A stretch of 64,000 nucleotides of DNA from Anas platyrhynchos (GCF_047663525.1 NC_092601.1:20000001-20064000); one strand, 5' to 3'; positions 47,352 to 60,863 are shown, numbered from the stretch's first letter. Translations and numbers: made by a program. The notes: generated by a model from the sequence alone, not told the origin.

Positions 47352-47402
47352 TATTTATTTATTTTTTTTTTTTCAAAAAAAAATAATAATAAAAAAAAAA
47401 TT
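47352..47402 (+). repeat. T-run/A-run pair downstream of the KCTD5 stop
   Basis: (TTTA)n then T12 (47362-47373), one C, A9, then AAT units and another A run. The U and A runs of the transcript can pair. Confidence 0.85.
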
Positions 47403-48853
47403 ATACATTGATAAAGGTTTGGCAGGAACAATTTGTAAAAAAACATTTCTACTAAGCTGGTTAAACAGTGGGCTAAATGTTTTGTCCATGCGACTAATGC
47501 TTGAAAGGGTTTGTAATGCATTTTGCCACTTGGATGTGGTCTGCACTGGAAGCTGCTGGCCCCTCCACAACAATACATAAAATGTTTGTCTTTTTTTAAA
47601 ATGTTAAAACTGAATTGAATTTACTAAAAATGTAATTGTGTAGGGAGCAATGTTTATACTTTTATACTTTTTTAGGCACCCATATTTTATCAGCTTAAAT
47701 TTAACACCCAAGTTTCCCCTAAATAATAACAGATTATCTTATGTATCTGAATATAAGCATACCTATTGTCTGTGTTAAGTACATATTAAAACATTTCCTC
47801 TGCTGCAGTAGTCACTGTGTTTTTAAACAGCATGACTCCACCATATTCCCTGAGTTCTCTAGCTCATGGAATTGCAGCCAACTACTAGGTTTCTTGTTTT
47901 CTTGATGTGCTTTACAGAGCAACGCAGCATTGGCCTAATTGGATTCTAAAGCCCAAAATATCTGTGTAATGATCCTTCCAAATCTGTATTTCTGTTGTCT
48001 CTCTTATTTAACTCCTCCCAAAATGAGTATTTTTGTCTTATGAACTGAAATTTTCAAGAATGGCAGCAGCAAAGAATAAGTAACAAGCTGAGCAAAACCA
48101 GAACAAATTTAGAGTATGTAAGAGGGTGGTTTTTTTCTAAGTATGTTTTTTCCACTGGAGTTTTTTTCAGTTTAAAAACATGCTTTTATGGTGAGATTAC
48201 CTGCTATCTAGTTTACATTGTATCCGTGTTGTAGCAAATTTGGGGGAAATGGGTGGTTAATCATTCTGCACTTTGTTTCCAATACCTCACACAGGTTTTA
48301 AACAAAACAACAAAAAAAGAGAGAACTTTAATAGGTACCTTGTAAATTATTTTATATATGCTATTGTTTGAGACCACCTAACTACCTACTTTTCCATTCT
48401 TGCTATTGTCATTGTTGCTTTAATTTTTGTGAACATCTGAGGCTTTGAGATAGTTGGAAGTGCAATTATATGCCTTTTTCAAGGCATTAAGAATCAATCC
48501 CTCAAAAAGTATGGTTTCTTTTTATTTGACTCTTGTAATGTCAAATGAAGTTAGCTATAGTAACAAGGTTGTTGTATTAGAGTCCAGTCTACATCAAGTT
48601 TTGCAAACATTGCTTCATATGTTAACATCTTGCAGGATGAGGTAATGTACTGATGTAGTTTAAACTGGAGTCCTTTGTGTCTTTGCTGTCATTTGGGGAG
48701 TATTTACCTCAAGCAACCTGCCTGTGATGATGTCAAAGTGATATGTACACTGAAGGATCTGTAGTTGAAAAGTTAAACTGCAAAAGCATGAGATGAACTA
48801 TGGATTTTTACAGCTTATCTTTAAATCAAAACAGTACTCCAGGCTAGAATTTA

Positions 48854-48877
48854 TAGAATCATTTCTATGATTCTATG
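48854..48877. repeat. 10-bp inverted repeat (hairpin)
   Basis: atagaatcat and atgattctat arms around the loop ttct. The arms resemble the terminal ATTCTATGA of CR1, so it may be a relic of head-to-head CR1 tails. Confidence 0.75.
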
Positions 48878-51800
48878 AATTTAGGATCCTGAGCATAAAA
48901 AGATTATAGCGGAAGAAAGTAATGCAGGAAGGGAGAGGTACCAAAATAAACAGTCAATCAAGGTAAGCTCTCATGAAAAAATAAAATTCTACGGAAGGTT
49001 AAGCTTTCTACACCTTCACTATATGAATATTCAGTGAAGTAGTTTGGCATGTTGACCATGGAAAACGAGGTTACTTCAGTAGATTATTAGAGGATTTCTT
49101 AAATGTCTGTCATTTCTTAAATGCAAAACTTATGTAAAAACTGAAAAGTTCAAACTTACAGTAGCCATTTCTTTCTTAAAGTTAGGAAACAGATTGTTTG
49201 GACTTAAATTTAGACAAGTTATTTTTTTGTATGGGAGACAACTGTTTTCTGTGAAATACTTTTGGATTTCAGAAGGTGACAAATCAAGAGTTTATCTGCA
49301 ATGAACATGTCATTCTGGAGCTGCTAAGATGTGAATGTCACCTGGTCCATAACTGTTCAAAAGTATAGTCTGACTCAGCTCCCACAGTAAATGAGAAATA
49401 GCTTTTTTAATTAAAGATTCAAGGTTACCTGGAATTTTCTCCTACTTATTATGGAGTTATTAAGGAGTCTGAATAATTGCAGTTTGTTATCTGTTAGTAA
49501 CTTAATTGTGTGTCACAGGCTTGATTGTATTTAGAAGCTTATATTGATTGTCTACTGAACTTTCAGTCCTCAGAATCATATACTCAAAACATTTGAAAAA
49601 ATGTTCTTTTTTTTTTTTTTTTTTCAAATTTAGCCAGGTGTCTTGTAATGATACCAGTTTCTTTCATCTTTCACCCTAGCTTTAGTAAAAGATATTTCTG
49701 AAAAAAAAATGAGCTCAAGATTCCATCTAACTTCTTGTCTTCAGATTTTCTTCAGACAGTAGCTGTGTAGCTCCATTTCTAGTAATGTTTATGAACAGTC
49801 ATGATTGATTAGAAATGGTATTATTTCCTGAAGATACCAGAATTGAATCAATCTCCTCCTTCTCTGAGAGAGTTTTTTTTTTTTTTCAGGAGAAAAATGT
49901 AAATTTCTAGCAGATTAAACAAAAGTATATGCAAGTGTAGGCCTGTGCAGGGAACCAGTGTGTTGAGTGGGATGATGGTATTTTCAGAATTCTCAGAACA
50001 GAACACTGCATTCTCTGAACATCTGTTGAGGTTGTTGGAAGTTGTTGATCTCTTTTTGAAGCAGTATCACCAACAAATTAACACACTCATATTAATAACA
50101 AATTACCATTTTACTGGTATTATAAAAATGAACTTACAATGCAAAAATGCAGAAATGTGTGAATGAATGCAATTATATAGAAAATAGATTATAATGTGTA
50201 CTGTCCAATCATTCAGGTATACTGGAGTACATTCCTTGAAAAGTAATGAGAGAACAGAAATACTGGGCTTTTCACGGAGATCAAAGTAAAGTGAAAAAAA
50301 GAGTCTGAAGATGAAGTGTGGCATTTTGTTCACTTAAAATGTGATAAAATCAGAAAGTGTCGTTCTCCTATTTTATTTGCTCTTTCCACATCAAAAATCT
50401 CTTTTAAGTTTTTCAAATTAATTTCTTAAATCAGCCATGAAAGGTGGGGCCCTTGAAAAAGACCTGGGATTTTGCTTTGCCTTTAACAGTACCTGCTAGC
50501 TCAGGACAGTGAAGTATCTTCTAACACAGACATTTTGAAATATTTAGTCTGAGGATGCTGTCTGTTTGCTTCATTGTAGTTTATACTGTAGTTATTTCTA
50601 GCTTTAAGTACGATCTCAGGAAATTACCTGGGTTTGCATGTAGGATTATTGATTCTTAAAATAGCAAAAATACTCCATTTAAAAATGTGGACACCTGTCT
50701 GAACTCAGTGTATTACAACTTCTCTTTTCTTTTGGTTCACAACAAGCAGTAGCTGTCTTTAAAGGCTTCTTACTAAACTGAAGCTTTAAAGGGCTAAATA
50801 GATCTTTTATTGCTCAGTTTGCCTAAGTGAAGGAACTCTTTTCAGTGCAGAAATGTTAAGGGCTAAAATACTTTCCAGGGCTAATCTGGGGTTCCAGGAA
50901 AAATGAATAAATAAATAAACTTCTAAAAACCAGATAGTTTTTTTTTTTTCTTCTTCTTCTTCTAACAGATGCTACAATCATTTTTAGAAATTGCAGATAC
51001 AAGTGTGTTCCTGTCTTGCTTGGCATTTCAATACGCAACTTGTTAAAGAGTAGAGCAGAGAAGACAGCACATTTGCGTACCACTTCATTATTGCCTATGT
51101 TGAAATTTAACAACTTTTGTGAATAGAACTGGCAATAGAGAGGCTTTGAGGAAAATTCTATGACAGGAAATTCTTGCTGAGTATTTCATTGCAACTTAGC
51201 AGTCCTTTACTTTTGCAAAGTCTACCAAGGCATAGTAACTACTATAATCAGAGAAAATTACTTCAAGTTATTTTGATCCTTTCGGGGTGGCTGTGGCAGG
51301 AGAAAGTTCTATAAGAGTATTCTCCTTGCTGTAGAAAGCTGAGCCTAAGTTTTGACTCAACTGGAAGTTGAGACTTCCAGGCCTGGTCATATGAAATGTA
51401 AGAGCTGATACATCTATGTACCTGATTCTTGCTCCCTGAAGATTTTCCAAAAGAGTATGCACAGTTTTACTGAAACTTAAGTTGGCCGATGTATACTTGC
51501 TAGGATGAAGCAAGTGCCAAGATGTTGTAAAAGAAGCATTGCCACACTGTCTACTTCGGACTGCACCAAGATCACCAAACCGAACAAGTATCAAATGGCA
51601 ATTATTTGTACTCACTTTTGTAGTGAGCCTCATCTGAGCCTGGCTATGAAAAATCTGTAAATCTGTTTCCTATAGGCTGTCGTGGCCCACCTACCTAATT
51701 CATCAGGTTGCTTGTTTTGGTTTTGTTTGTTTGAAATTACTGGTCTCACAATTACCTGTCCATCAGCTGTGTTGCTGTCCAAGTGGCCATACTTCCAACA

Positions 51801-52124
51801 TGTTATTTCCTGGATAGTGGATTAGCAATAACACTTCATTTTGTGCCAATTCATTATCTCTGAAGTGTTCTTACTGCAGCAGAGTTTGATTTTTTGATTT
51901 GGTTTTAATGCTTTTGCATTAGCCAAAACTCTTAGCACAGACATGGACAAAAAAAATGAATCCAAGGAGTTTCCCTGGATAAAAAATAATCTGCCAGGGC
52001 TTCCCAAAACATCCGAAGTTTCTTACAGTTAGCCATCATTTTTAAAACAAAGATACAATTAAAATGTGTGTGGGTATTTTTTTAACCTCCTTTTCATAAC
52101 ACTAGCATATTGTAAACTGCATGA

Positions 52125-52130
52125 AATAAA
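52125..52130 (+). terminator. Possible distal KCTD5 poly(A) signal
   Basis: AATAAA in gcatgaaataaaattg, followed by a T7 run, C/T-rich sequence and GTCTGATGTCT. Together these resemble a cleavage/polyadenylation site. Confidence 0.45.
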
Positions 52131-52150
52131 ATTGTTTTTTTCCCTTTTAA

Positions 52151-55000
52151 AGTCTGATGTCTTAAATCTTTCTTTTCTAAATCCATTAATGTTGACCGCA
52201 TAAAATCACTGATGTGCCAGGTTTAATGCTTCAGATATAAAATACAGTTTCACATTTGCGCAGTGATTCAAAGCAGTAATACTTCTTCCTTTGTAAAGGA
52301 GATGCATCTTTTTCTGCTGCCTCAAAGACTTTACCACAAAAAAGCCATGTTTATTTGTATATTTATCCACTGGGAAATTAAGGTATTTTCCTTAGGGTTT
52401 ACTCTGACTGTCACTGATCACTGTAGTAGGAAATTGTCCCCTCTGCTGTGGATATGTATCTACCACCACAAAGAAAAAAAAGAAGTGTAAAAAAGTGTCA
52501 AGTTCTAACTGATCAGTTTGTAAACATTTGCTTTCATACAGCTCACAAATCAGCCTACCTAGCATTGCAGATTTCTTGTAGAATCCAGTTTTTAATATAA
52601 ATACTTTTGTATGGAAAGCTTATCAAATTGACACTTTGTAGTAAGGCCAACATACACTATGAAGTAAGAAATATAAGTCACTTTGTCAGCTCTAAAGTCT
52701 TACAGAGGCTGTACAATCAAGAATGAGGCAAATTTCATCATAATAGTTTTTAAATGTGAAGCATGTTCTAATCTTTCCTTTTATGTTGAGAAATTTTAGT
52801 GAAATGGTATCGTTTTACTAAAGTGATTTCCTGCATTTTAATTGTATTTGATTTTTATTAAAATAAATCCTAAGTACAAACTCTGGTAGGAATTAACTAC
52901 TTAATATGATCATTATATATTTTTATCAGGCTTTGTTATAAAAGTATTTGCACTTTACAATTAAAAACACTACTTTCAATCAAAATTCCTACTGTGCATA
53001 TCTGTAGTTTCTAGTGTCTTCACAAATTAGTGTAAATGAGAGCGCAAAAGGTATAAGTGTGTACCAGATGCCAGTTAATAAGGGGGACGTAAAGTAGATC
53101 TTTCTCTTACACGTCACCTATGCCTTACATGTCCAAGTCAGTCATTAACATCCAGTTTGTATCCTCTATAATAATTGGAGTTTATTTGGCACTAGCTTTC
53201 ATTTTAGTGGGATGTTTCATTTCAGGAAGATGAAAATGGCCATGCAAATTCATCTTTTAGTGTGCTTAAGTCTTGCCTGGCAGTAATAAACATAGTCCAT
53301 ATTTATGTGACATTATCTGAGGCTGCAGCCTGTACAATTTTAAGAGACAAATCCTGTGAGTGGTGTGTTAACAGTCTCCTCTAAAAATCATTGCTTTTGG
53401 TAATGTCACTGGAATCCTCAGGGTCTGCAATGAAATGTGATTTCTTCCACTATCTCCATTCAGATCAGTAATGACAATCTTCAGTAATGAGTTTTGAAGG
53501 ATGCAAATTCAAGCAACTGAAAGGCTCTGAAAAGTGAATCTACTACAATACAGGAAATCTGCCAGCTACATCAAGGACCACACTACCAAAGCTGCATTTT
53601 AAATCTTTGGCTTTGAAGCATCCATACTGCAAGTGGCAGGATACTTGGAAAGGTAAAGGGAAGAGTACATGTTTGTCCTGGTTTTACTGTGGATATTTGT
53701 GGCCAGTGGAGGAGAATCCAAGGGCTAAAAGAGTTTTGCCTCTTTCTGTACGCCTGATAGATGTGGGATTCCATGCTCAAATTCTCACTCCTCCTGGAAC
53801 TGGGGGATTGAGTGATGTATAGCTGTTGTTTAGTATGTCTACAGAAGCTTTAGAAGCAGTTCTTCCTTTTTGTCTGCTGGCAATAACATCTCTTAAAAAC
53901 ATTGCCTAGCTAACATTTGAGATTTAAAACAAAGATCTGTGGCAGGCAAAACCCCTTACTTGGACAGCTCAATGTGGCTTTTTTTTGAGACCAACCTAGA
54001 AAGGTGAAAACCAGAAATACACACTTTTTCCATTCCTTCTATAGAGTTAAACATGAAATAAATGAGAGCATGAGCTTTATAAGAAAAAAAAAAAAGCTTG
54101 GAAGGGCTGTAACAGACTACTTGGCTTATCCTCTTGGCTAAACACAGGATTAAATATATTTTAAGCACGTATTTTAACCTACCTTTAAAACTCCAACCAA
54201 TGAAGACTCCACACTCATCTTTCCATCAGGCAGTCTAGTGCCATAGCGACTTTGTCAGTAGCATTTTCTTAACACCTGATCCGCATTTTTCTCACTGCAG
54301 TTTAAACTGATGACATCTTGTCCCCTCCATTATGGATGTGAATAGTAGATTATTGCCTTACTCTCTGCTGTAGCCTTTCATTTTCTCAAAGACAAGTTAA
54401 ATCTCTACATGGTGTGCGTGTCTGAAATGCTACAAAATGTCAAAAACAGCAACAACAAAAACCAATCAATTTCAAGTGAGAATTTTAAAAGCCAAGCAGA
54501 ACAAAGTATACATAAATGTGTCCAGCAAGTTTATGTTAATTCTGCCAGCTTCAGGTGCCAGCTGCCACTGAATCCCAGTCACCCAGGGCTATGAAGAAAC
54601 AGGCTTCCAACAGAAGTTTTAAGATGTCTAAGACAAAACGCTCGTGCAGCTGCCCATTCACAAGCTGGGATGATGGGCAAGGAGGTTCCTAACCTCAGCA
54701 CAGATTTTCATTAGGACCAATTCAAATCCAAGAACTAATTAATTCTAGCGTTCCCCAGAACAGAAACCATTCTGATCCTAAAGGACTGCACGGGAGGTGC
54801 ACAGCTCAACACGTTACCAAACGCAGACCACTGCAAGGCATGGCTGAGAGGAAGTTTCAAGACAGAAATTTCTTAAGCTTGATCAAAATTTAACAAAAAC
54901 AGTCAAGGACAGAACGTGATTCTTACCTGATAAGCTACCACAAATGAATTCTTAGAAACAAACGAGCAAGGAAGCAAAACCACGCGGCACAAAGCGCGCT
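52151..55000. other. Intergenic region between KCTD5 and UBE2I
   Basis: AT-rich, with another AATAAA at about 52862. I see no recognisable exons, repeats with clear family signatures, or RNA genes. It grades into the CpG island at about 55.0 kb. Confidence 0.6.
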
Positions 55001-55009
55001 GCCCCTCAA

Positions 55010-56340
55010 AAGTCGGGTAAAGCAGATTTGGGACAAACGCGACTCAAGGCTGCGCTAGCGGTCACGGCCAGCGTCTGCGCTTTCCGACGCCACAGGGGCC
55101 CGGGAGCCGCGGCAGCCGCGGGGCCGTCCCCAGGGCGCGCTGCCCGCAGCACCGCTCCGCCGCGGCCCCCCGCCGCCCTGCTGGCGGCCCCGCCCGCCGG
55201 CCAGACGCGGCCCCGCCACGGCACCAGCTCCAGCGGGCGGGCAGCTCCGCCCCGCCCCCGCTCTCCCCATAGGCTTCCCGGCCTGCCCGTCACCGGGGCC
55301 GCTCCGCGACCCTCCAATCAGAGCCCCGGCCGAGCACAGTGGGCGGGGTCACGCCGGGCTCGAGCGTGTCCCGGGGCAGGCGCAGCCTGCCAGACCCGCC
55401 TCGGCTGCCTGCGCCAGACCGGACGGTTTTAGGGCACGGGTGGCTCTCGGCGCCTGAGGTAAAAACCCGCTCGGTTGCCCGACGGGGGCTCGTGGAAGCC
55501 GAGGGGCACGAGGAAGAGAGGGCTTGGGAGAGCCCCGCTGCTCTCCCCGCTCAGGCGTTGTTCCGGTAACCTCCGGGTCCTGTTTCACGAGGATGCGCAG
55601 AGCGCGGCGGACGGCTCGCAGGCAGGGTCACAGCGCGCCGGCGCAGCGGCACGGACGGGTCGGACGGAGGGACAAACCTCGCCGCTGCGCTCCGCACCGA
55701 GCAGAGAGGGAGGGAAACTCCGGACCAGAGACAAAGGGGGGGAGCCGAGTCGGGAACATCCGGGTCACTCGCTGCCGCCTCGATCCGGGACACGCGCGGG
55801 TGCCGCGGCCGATCACGGTGAGGCCTGGCCGGGCGAGGGGCCTGGGACGGCGGGGCCTGGCGCGGCGCGGAGGCGGCCGCGGGCCCTGGGGGAGCGCGGC
55901 CTGGGCGGGCGCTCCCCGCCTTCGGCGCAGCGGGACGGGCAGCCGCGGGGCGTGCGGGCCGGGCGGCTCCTGTTGCGGCCGCGCGGCCGGGCCCGCCGGC
56001 GCATCGCTGCGAGCTCCGCGTCCCCCGCTGCCCTGCGGCCCGCTCGGGGAGGTCTCGGTCGCTCCGGGACGCGGCCAGCGAGGGGGCTCCAGGCACCACC
56101 GGGCCCGCGCGAGGCGGTCCGCGCCGCGACAGCCGCTTGCCCGGGAGCCCGCGGGCGGGCGCCGGGGTGCCCTGTGCAGGCCTCGGACGCTGCCCTGGCC
56201 TCCTTGGAGGGCTCGCGATAGCAGCGGCCCTCGGCAGGGGCAGGCGCCACTCGGCCCTGCCGCAGCTCCTCTGGGCGAAGTCCCCGGCCGGTCTGTTACC
56301 GAGCCGTCCTGCCGCGCGGCTCCTTTTGTTGTTCTTGCGC
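55010..56340. promoter_or_regulatory. CpG island / UBE2I promoter and first exon
   Basis: About 1.3 kb of dense CpG. It contains GC boxes (cgccccgcccccg at 55247-55259; gggcgggg at 55341-55348) and a CCAAT box (ccaatca, 55314-55320) on the + strand; there is no TATA box. This places UBE2I transcription starts at about 55380-55460 or somewhat downstream. The long open frames here on both strands are a by-product of base composition. Confidence 0.85.
55400..55817 (+). other. UBE2I: Probable UBE2I non-coding first exon (5' UTR)
   Basis: UBE2I has its start codon in exon 2, so exon 1 is untranslated. The best donor in the island is GATCACG|gtgagg at 55818. An alternative, CCTGAG|gtaaaa, lies near 55459. 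The start position is only an estimate from the CCAAT and GC boxes. Confidence 0.45.
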
Positions 56341-56913
56341 TTTTAGTAGCCGTTCGGACTAGTACCGCCTCTTTTATCTATTTCCCTGCGGCAGGCAGGA
56401 GGAGACTTTCTGTATCAGTCTAGAGCTGGTGGTGTGCTTTGATTAAGCTTCATCCTGTAGTTTCCTCGGCCCTTCTGAAGTTAAGGGTGTCCGGTTTGGG
56501 GCCAAACTGTTCCAATATAGGATTTCTTCCAGTGTCTGCGTGCAGTCGGTAAAGTGAAAATGAGAGGCTAGCAATCTTAATAATTTTTGTTTGTTTTGAT
56601 AGAATAAGAACATATTCTTCGTTATCTAGGGACTTGTCAAAAGCCATACTCGTGGGTTGTTACAGGGGCACAGGAACACTGTTATGTACAAGACTTGCTT
56701 TTTCTGTTTAGACGTAAGTTCTCTTGCACACACGACCCCATATACACACCTGAAGATAGAGATGGCTTAGTGTTTTGGTTTTGTTTGCTTCTTTTTTCCA
56801 AAGCAAGTAGTAGTAAGAGCAGCAGAGGTAAGCTTCTGAGTAGACTTGGAAGTTTCTGGCAGTTTTCTAATGAGTTGATAGCAGTACGAGGAGCATTGCC
56901 ACTTCTTAATCCT

Positions 56914-56934
56914 GGTGTGTGTGTGTGTGTGTGT
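56914..56934 (+). repeat. (GT)n microsatellite
   Basis: About ten GT units in UBE2I intron 1. Confidence 0.9.
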
Positions 56935-58640
56935 GGAGGTGAGTAAAACCAAATGAAACGTGAAGAGCAGCCTCTTACATTTGTGTGGCAAGGTAGAGTT
57001 GATAAATTTCCTCTGGTTTAGACGTTCATATTCTTTCCAGTGATGTAGCTGTTCAGTATTCTGGGACTTCGGTTCAGCTTGTTCCGGGTAAATTTCTCAC
57101 GTGAAGAAAAAAGAAAATCAGTTGTGATATTCTAAATTAAAGAAAACTAAGAGCCTTTAAAAAGATAAGTTTCTACAGATATTTGGGCAAACAATTCTTT
57201 CAAAGGGAAGAGGGGGGAAATGTACATAAGTAATTGAGGAAGATAACAGTGAGAATATCTTTGTGTTTAATAATTTAACACCCAGTTAGTACTGCACTCC
57301 TTCCAGCTACACCATAATTTGTGAGACCAAAAAATATATATAACAAGATGATCAAACTCTGTTTATCCTCTGTCACGCTACAGCAAGCAGAGCTGAAGTT
57401 TGCATAAGATATCTAGTTTTTTGTTTGTTTTTACTGAATTCCTGCTAGAGTGTATGTATTGACAACTCGTTTTTGGATTGATTCACTTTAGAGGGGATTT
57501 TTAACTAGTGGGATCTCCATTTTTGAAATATCTCTGTTTTCTCTTGTACTTGGTAAGTTTGTGATGAGAGGCTTTAGATGCTTCTCTGCTCTTGTCAGGG
57601 TTAACTGATGCATGTGGAACTTTTTGAAGAGATTTGCCAGGCACTGACCTATTACATGTAAGATACATTGATATTTGTCAGAAAGAAGGTGACAAGCTCT
57701 ATGACTAATAGTTTGCTCTTCCACATTGTTTTGTGCTGGCAGTTCTTTGCAGTCTTAGGGTAAGTAATTCAGGAGAAAAGCTGTGAAATTTAGTGAAATG
57801 ACAAGATGACAAAACCTAGACTCACAATTCAGGATTTATTTTTAAAAGAAAAGAGAGGGTTAAAACCATATCATGTTTGCTTGCACAATGCAGACAATAA
57901 GTCTGTAGCATTCTCTATCCAACGATGATGATTCTAATTATTTTAGACCTTTTTAAGATGATGTAACAACAGTAGTGCAGAAGAGAGACCCCAGGTAGGC
58001 ATTTCTCCATACTAAGTAGGATAAATATGTGCACTTGGAATCTAATCTGAAAACATAAATGCTTATCTCTGTCAAGCATCTCTTAAGATATCATAGTTAA
58101 TCACATTTGAATCATTAATAGATTGTTCAGATTTGGACATTTAAGTCCAGAACTTTAAAGTCACAGGTTCCACTTGGTGTATAGTAATGCAAATGAGTCT
58201 GAAATTTTCTTCATCTAAAATATGCTGTATGTTACAGTTCATAAATCCTGCTGTTGAAGTATTTAGACTTGGAGCCAAAATGTTTCTTAATATTACCTGT
58301 AACTACTTAGCTAGGCTGCAAAATAAGAGCTCTGAACTATTTTTACATGCCTCTTTTCTCCCTCTTTCCCTCTCCATTCCTGTGTGAAATATATCCTGCT
58401 GTGAAATTGATAATTACAGTTAATTTCTTGTGCAACTTGGGGGGGGGGGGGAGCGCGCAGAGAAATTTTCATTTCAACCAAGGAAATGAAAGGTAAACAT
58501 TGAGAATGCAAAGGTACTACATTTGGGAAGGAAATGGTGTGTAAAACTCCTTCTTCAAGGGGTTTTACATCTTGAGGTACAGAAGAGTTAAAATAGCACA
58601 CTTTATCTTTTTTGATTACAACAAAGCATTTACATATATA

Positions 58641-58905
58641 ATCATTAAGGTTGGAAAAGATCTCCAAGGTCATCTGGTCCAACCATCCCCCTACCACCAA
58701 TATCATCCACTAAACCATGTCCCGAAGTACCACATCAAACCATTCCTTAAACACCCCCCAAGGGCAGTGACTCTACCACCTCCCTGGGCAACTTGTTCCA
58801 ATACCCAGATAGTCTTTCTGAGAAGAAATGTCTCCTGATTTCCAAACTGAACCTCTTCTGGTGCAACTTGGGCTATTTCCTCTTGTCCTATTGCTAAGTT
58901 ATCTG
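58641..58905 (-). mobile_element. CR1 3' fragment, minus orientation
   Basis: AAGGTTGGAAAAGATCTCCA, TCATCTGGTCCAACCATCCC, CCTCCCTGGGCAACTTGTTC, TTTCCTCTTGTCCTATTGCT: the reverse complement of the CR1 3' end including its coding tail. 5'-truncated. Confidence 0.93.
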
Positions 58906-59620
58906 TGAAAGGAATATACGCTGAAAAAAAAAGGTGTGTTGTCTGATCAGTGTTTAATTAAGTCAAATGCCTCAAGATTTTGAAGGGTCTTTTATAGAAC
59001 AGAAGAAATCCTTAAATTTACCAGGGCATGATATAGTGCAGAACCAGTTGCAAAAACAAGCACGATACAGAGCTCAAACTCAGTTTCTTCTGCTGAAAAA
59101 ATTAGTTTGCTGTTATTCTTTTGGACATAGATGGCTTGTGCCCTCTGAGAAGTTAGTATTTTCTCTCAGGTGTGTATCTAATTGTCTTTTAGTCACAGAA
59201 AAAACGATTTATTTATTTGAAAGCATCCTATAATATGTTTCCCTGCAGAAAAAGGTATCTGAGTTGCTAAACTGTCAAATATTTGAATGGCGTATAGGCA
59301 CAACTGATTTTTTCATATTATTATAGTGAAGTTAGTACAGTGGATCAGAAGGTGCTAACAGTACAGCTGAAAATGTCGTGTACTTACTAGTTCATTTAGA
59401 TTTGTTGTAAGGGTATGAGCTCATGCAATAAAATTACTCCCTTTAGAATTTGGCTGAGGGAAAAGTTTTTTGTTGTTGTTGTTTTGATGATCTCTCCAGT
59501 GACTCCATTTCTGCTTCTGAATGGAAGTGGTATGTACAGTTTTAGGGTTGACTAGGTTCCACAAATCTTCTGACAAGACCAAGATTCAGATGCATGTGTT
59601 GGGAATATTAGATGGAATGT

Positions 59621-59646
59621 AGTTTTTTTTTTTTTTTTTTTTTTTT
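59621..59646. repeat. Poly(T) tract
   Basis: About 26 T on the + strand in UBE2I intron 1. Confidence 0.9.
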
Positions 59647-60863
59647 CCCTTGGTGCATGCTTACTGCATGGCCTGTTAATGGTCCTTTTTTTTAAAAAGC
59701 TTTAATTTTAATTAAATTCTAGCAGAAATTACATTGCTAGCTGGAAGTTGAAATAATGGGTTATAGTCATCTAAGCAAAACTGACTTTGGGAAAGAAAAA
59801 AGTGGAAGGGAGGTGTTTCTTAAGGTCTTGTAGTTGAGGTGCTTGTGCTGCAATGCCACTCTTGATGATGTGTAAGTACTTACACTGGAAGCCTACTGTA
59901 TTCTAATCTTCAAAGGGTATCACAGATGTGCATGAGTAGTTAAGTGTGAGATTTTAAAGCGAGGACCTTTTTGAACTACTGTTCGTATGGTCAAGAACTC
60001 TACATATGCAACAATCCTGTAGTATTAATAATTCTTAATCAGTGTTTCTATATTTGCTCTAACAGTGGTAATATTTCTTTCACTATTTCTGTGAGCTTGT
60101 TTAGTGGAAGGGGCACTACTCTTCTGGTGGTTGTATGAAGTCAGGCCAACTGTTCTAAAACTCTACACCTACCGATTATTAACTCTAAAACGGGTAGAAG
60201 TGCAGTAGGAAGGAGGATTAGAAACCTTCATTGGATTTTTTTTTGACCATGTGGAATCCTCCCCGAATTTGAGAGTGTCACTCTATTGCAATCATCATGT
60301 ATAGAACTGTTCTTGTGTCATCTGTAGTAGTGACCTGTGCTATATGTATTTCTTCAGCAGTCTTGGTCACTGTTTGCTCAGCTGTAAAGAAGGCGGTGAA
60401 GATGCTCAAGGGTTATTCAGTTTATACAGGAGTTAAGGACCTGTCTTGAGGAATCAGTGAGCCACTGATTCTTCCCCAGTTGATTTCTGTCTTGCTGTCT
60501 ATTGCTGCTGCTTTTTACAAATCATACAACATGTATGACACAACAGTAAAACCGAGGTGATGTTAATAAATACTGTGGCTTTTAGCAGGGGCTTGGTCTA
60601 AAATTGACATTTCTTATTCTCCTATTTGCGAGAATTAGGAACAGTGCAGGCGTTTGTCTACAGAAGAAAGCCATAACTTTGTGATATAGTAAGGAGGTAG
60701 TTATGTGTTTGTTAGTCACACGTAGGAAACGTGAGCCCTTTTCCCATTAATAATAATGTTACTGTTGTCAAGCTATTGTCAAAGTCATCTTGAAAACATG
60801 GTTCAAATATTATGCCTACCTTGTATTTTAAGCTCTGTCAGGTCCAGTAACTAAGAGGTTGTT

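Larger units (their letters stand above)
45937..52150 (+). other. KCTD5: KCTD5 3' UTR and possible extension (extent uncertain)
   Basis: No spliced coding signal follows the stop. AATAAA signals lie at 47388-47393, 48945-48950, 48980-48985, 50906-50911 (overlapping cluster) and 52125-52130. The last is followed by a T-rich, GT-containing stretch typical of a cleavage site, which would give a 6.2-kb UTR. The true end may be any of these. It contains a T/A-run pair at 47362-47383, a small hairpin at 48854 and a minus-strand open frame at 51268-51633. Confidence 0.5.

Noticed and set aside
55006-56423. Long open frames (up to about 300 codons) in the UBE2I CpG island
   Set aside because: Arg/Gly/Ala/Pro-rich low-complexity products in overlapping frames on both strands; typical of CpG islands. 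UBE2I coding starts only at 61074.
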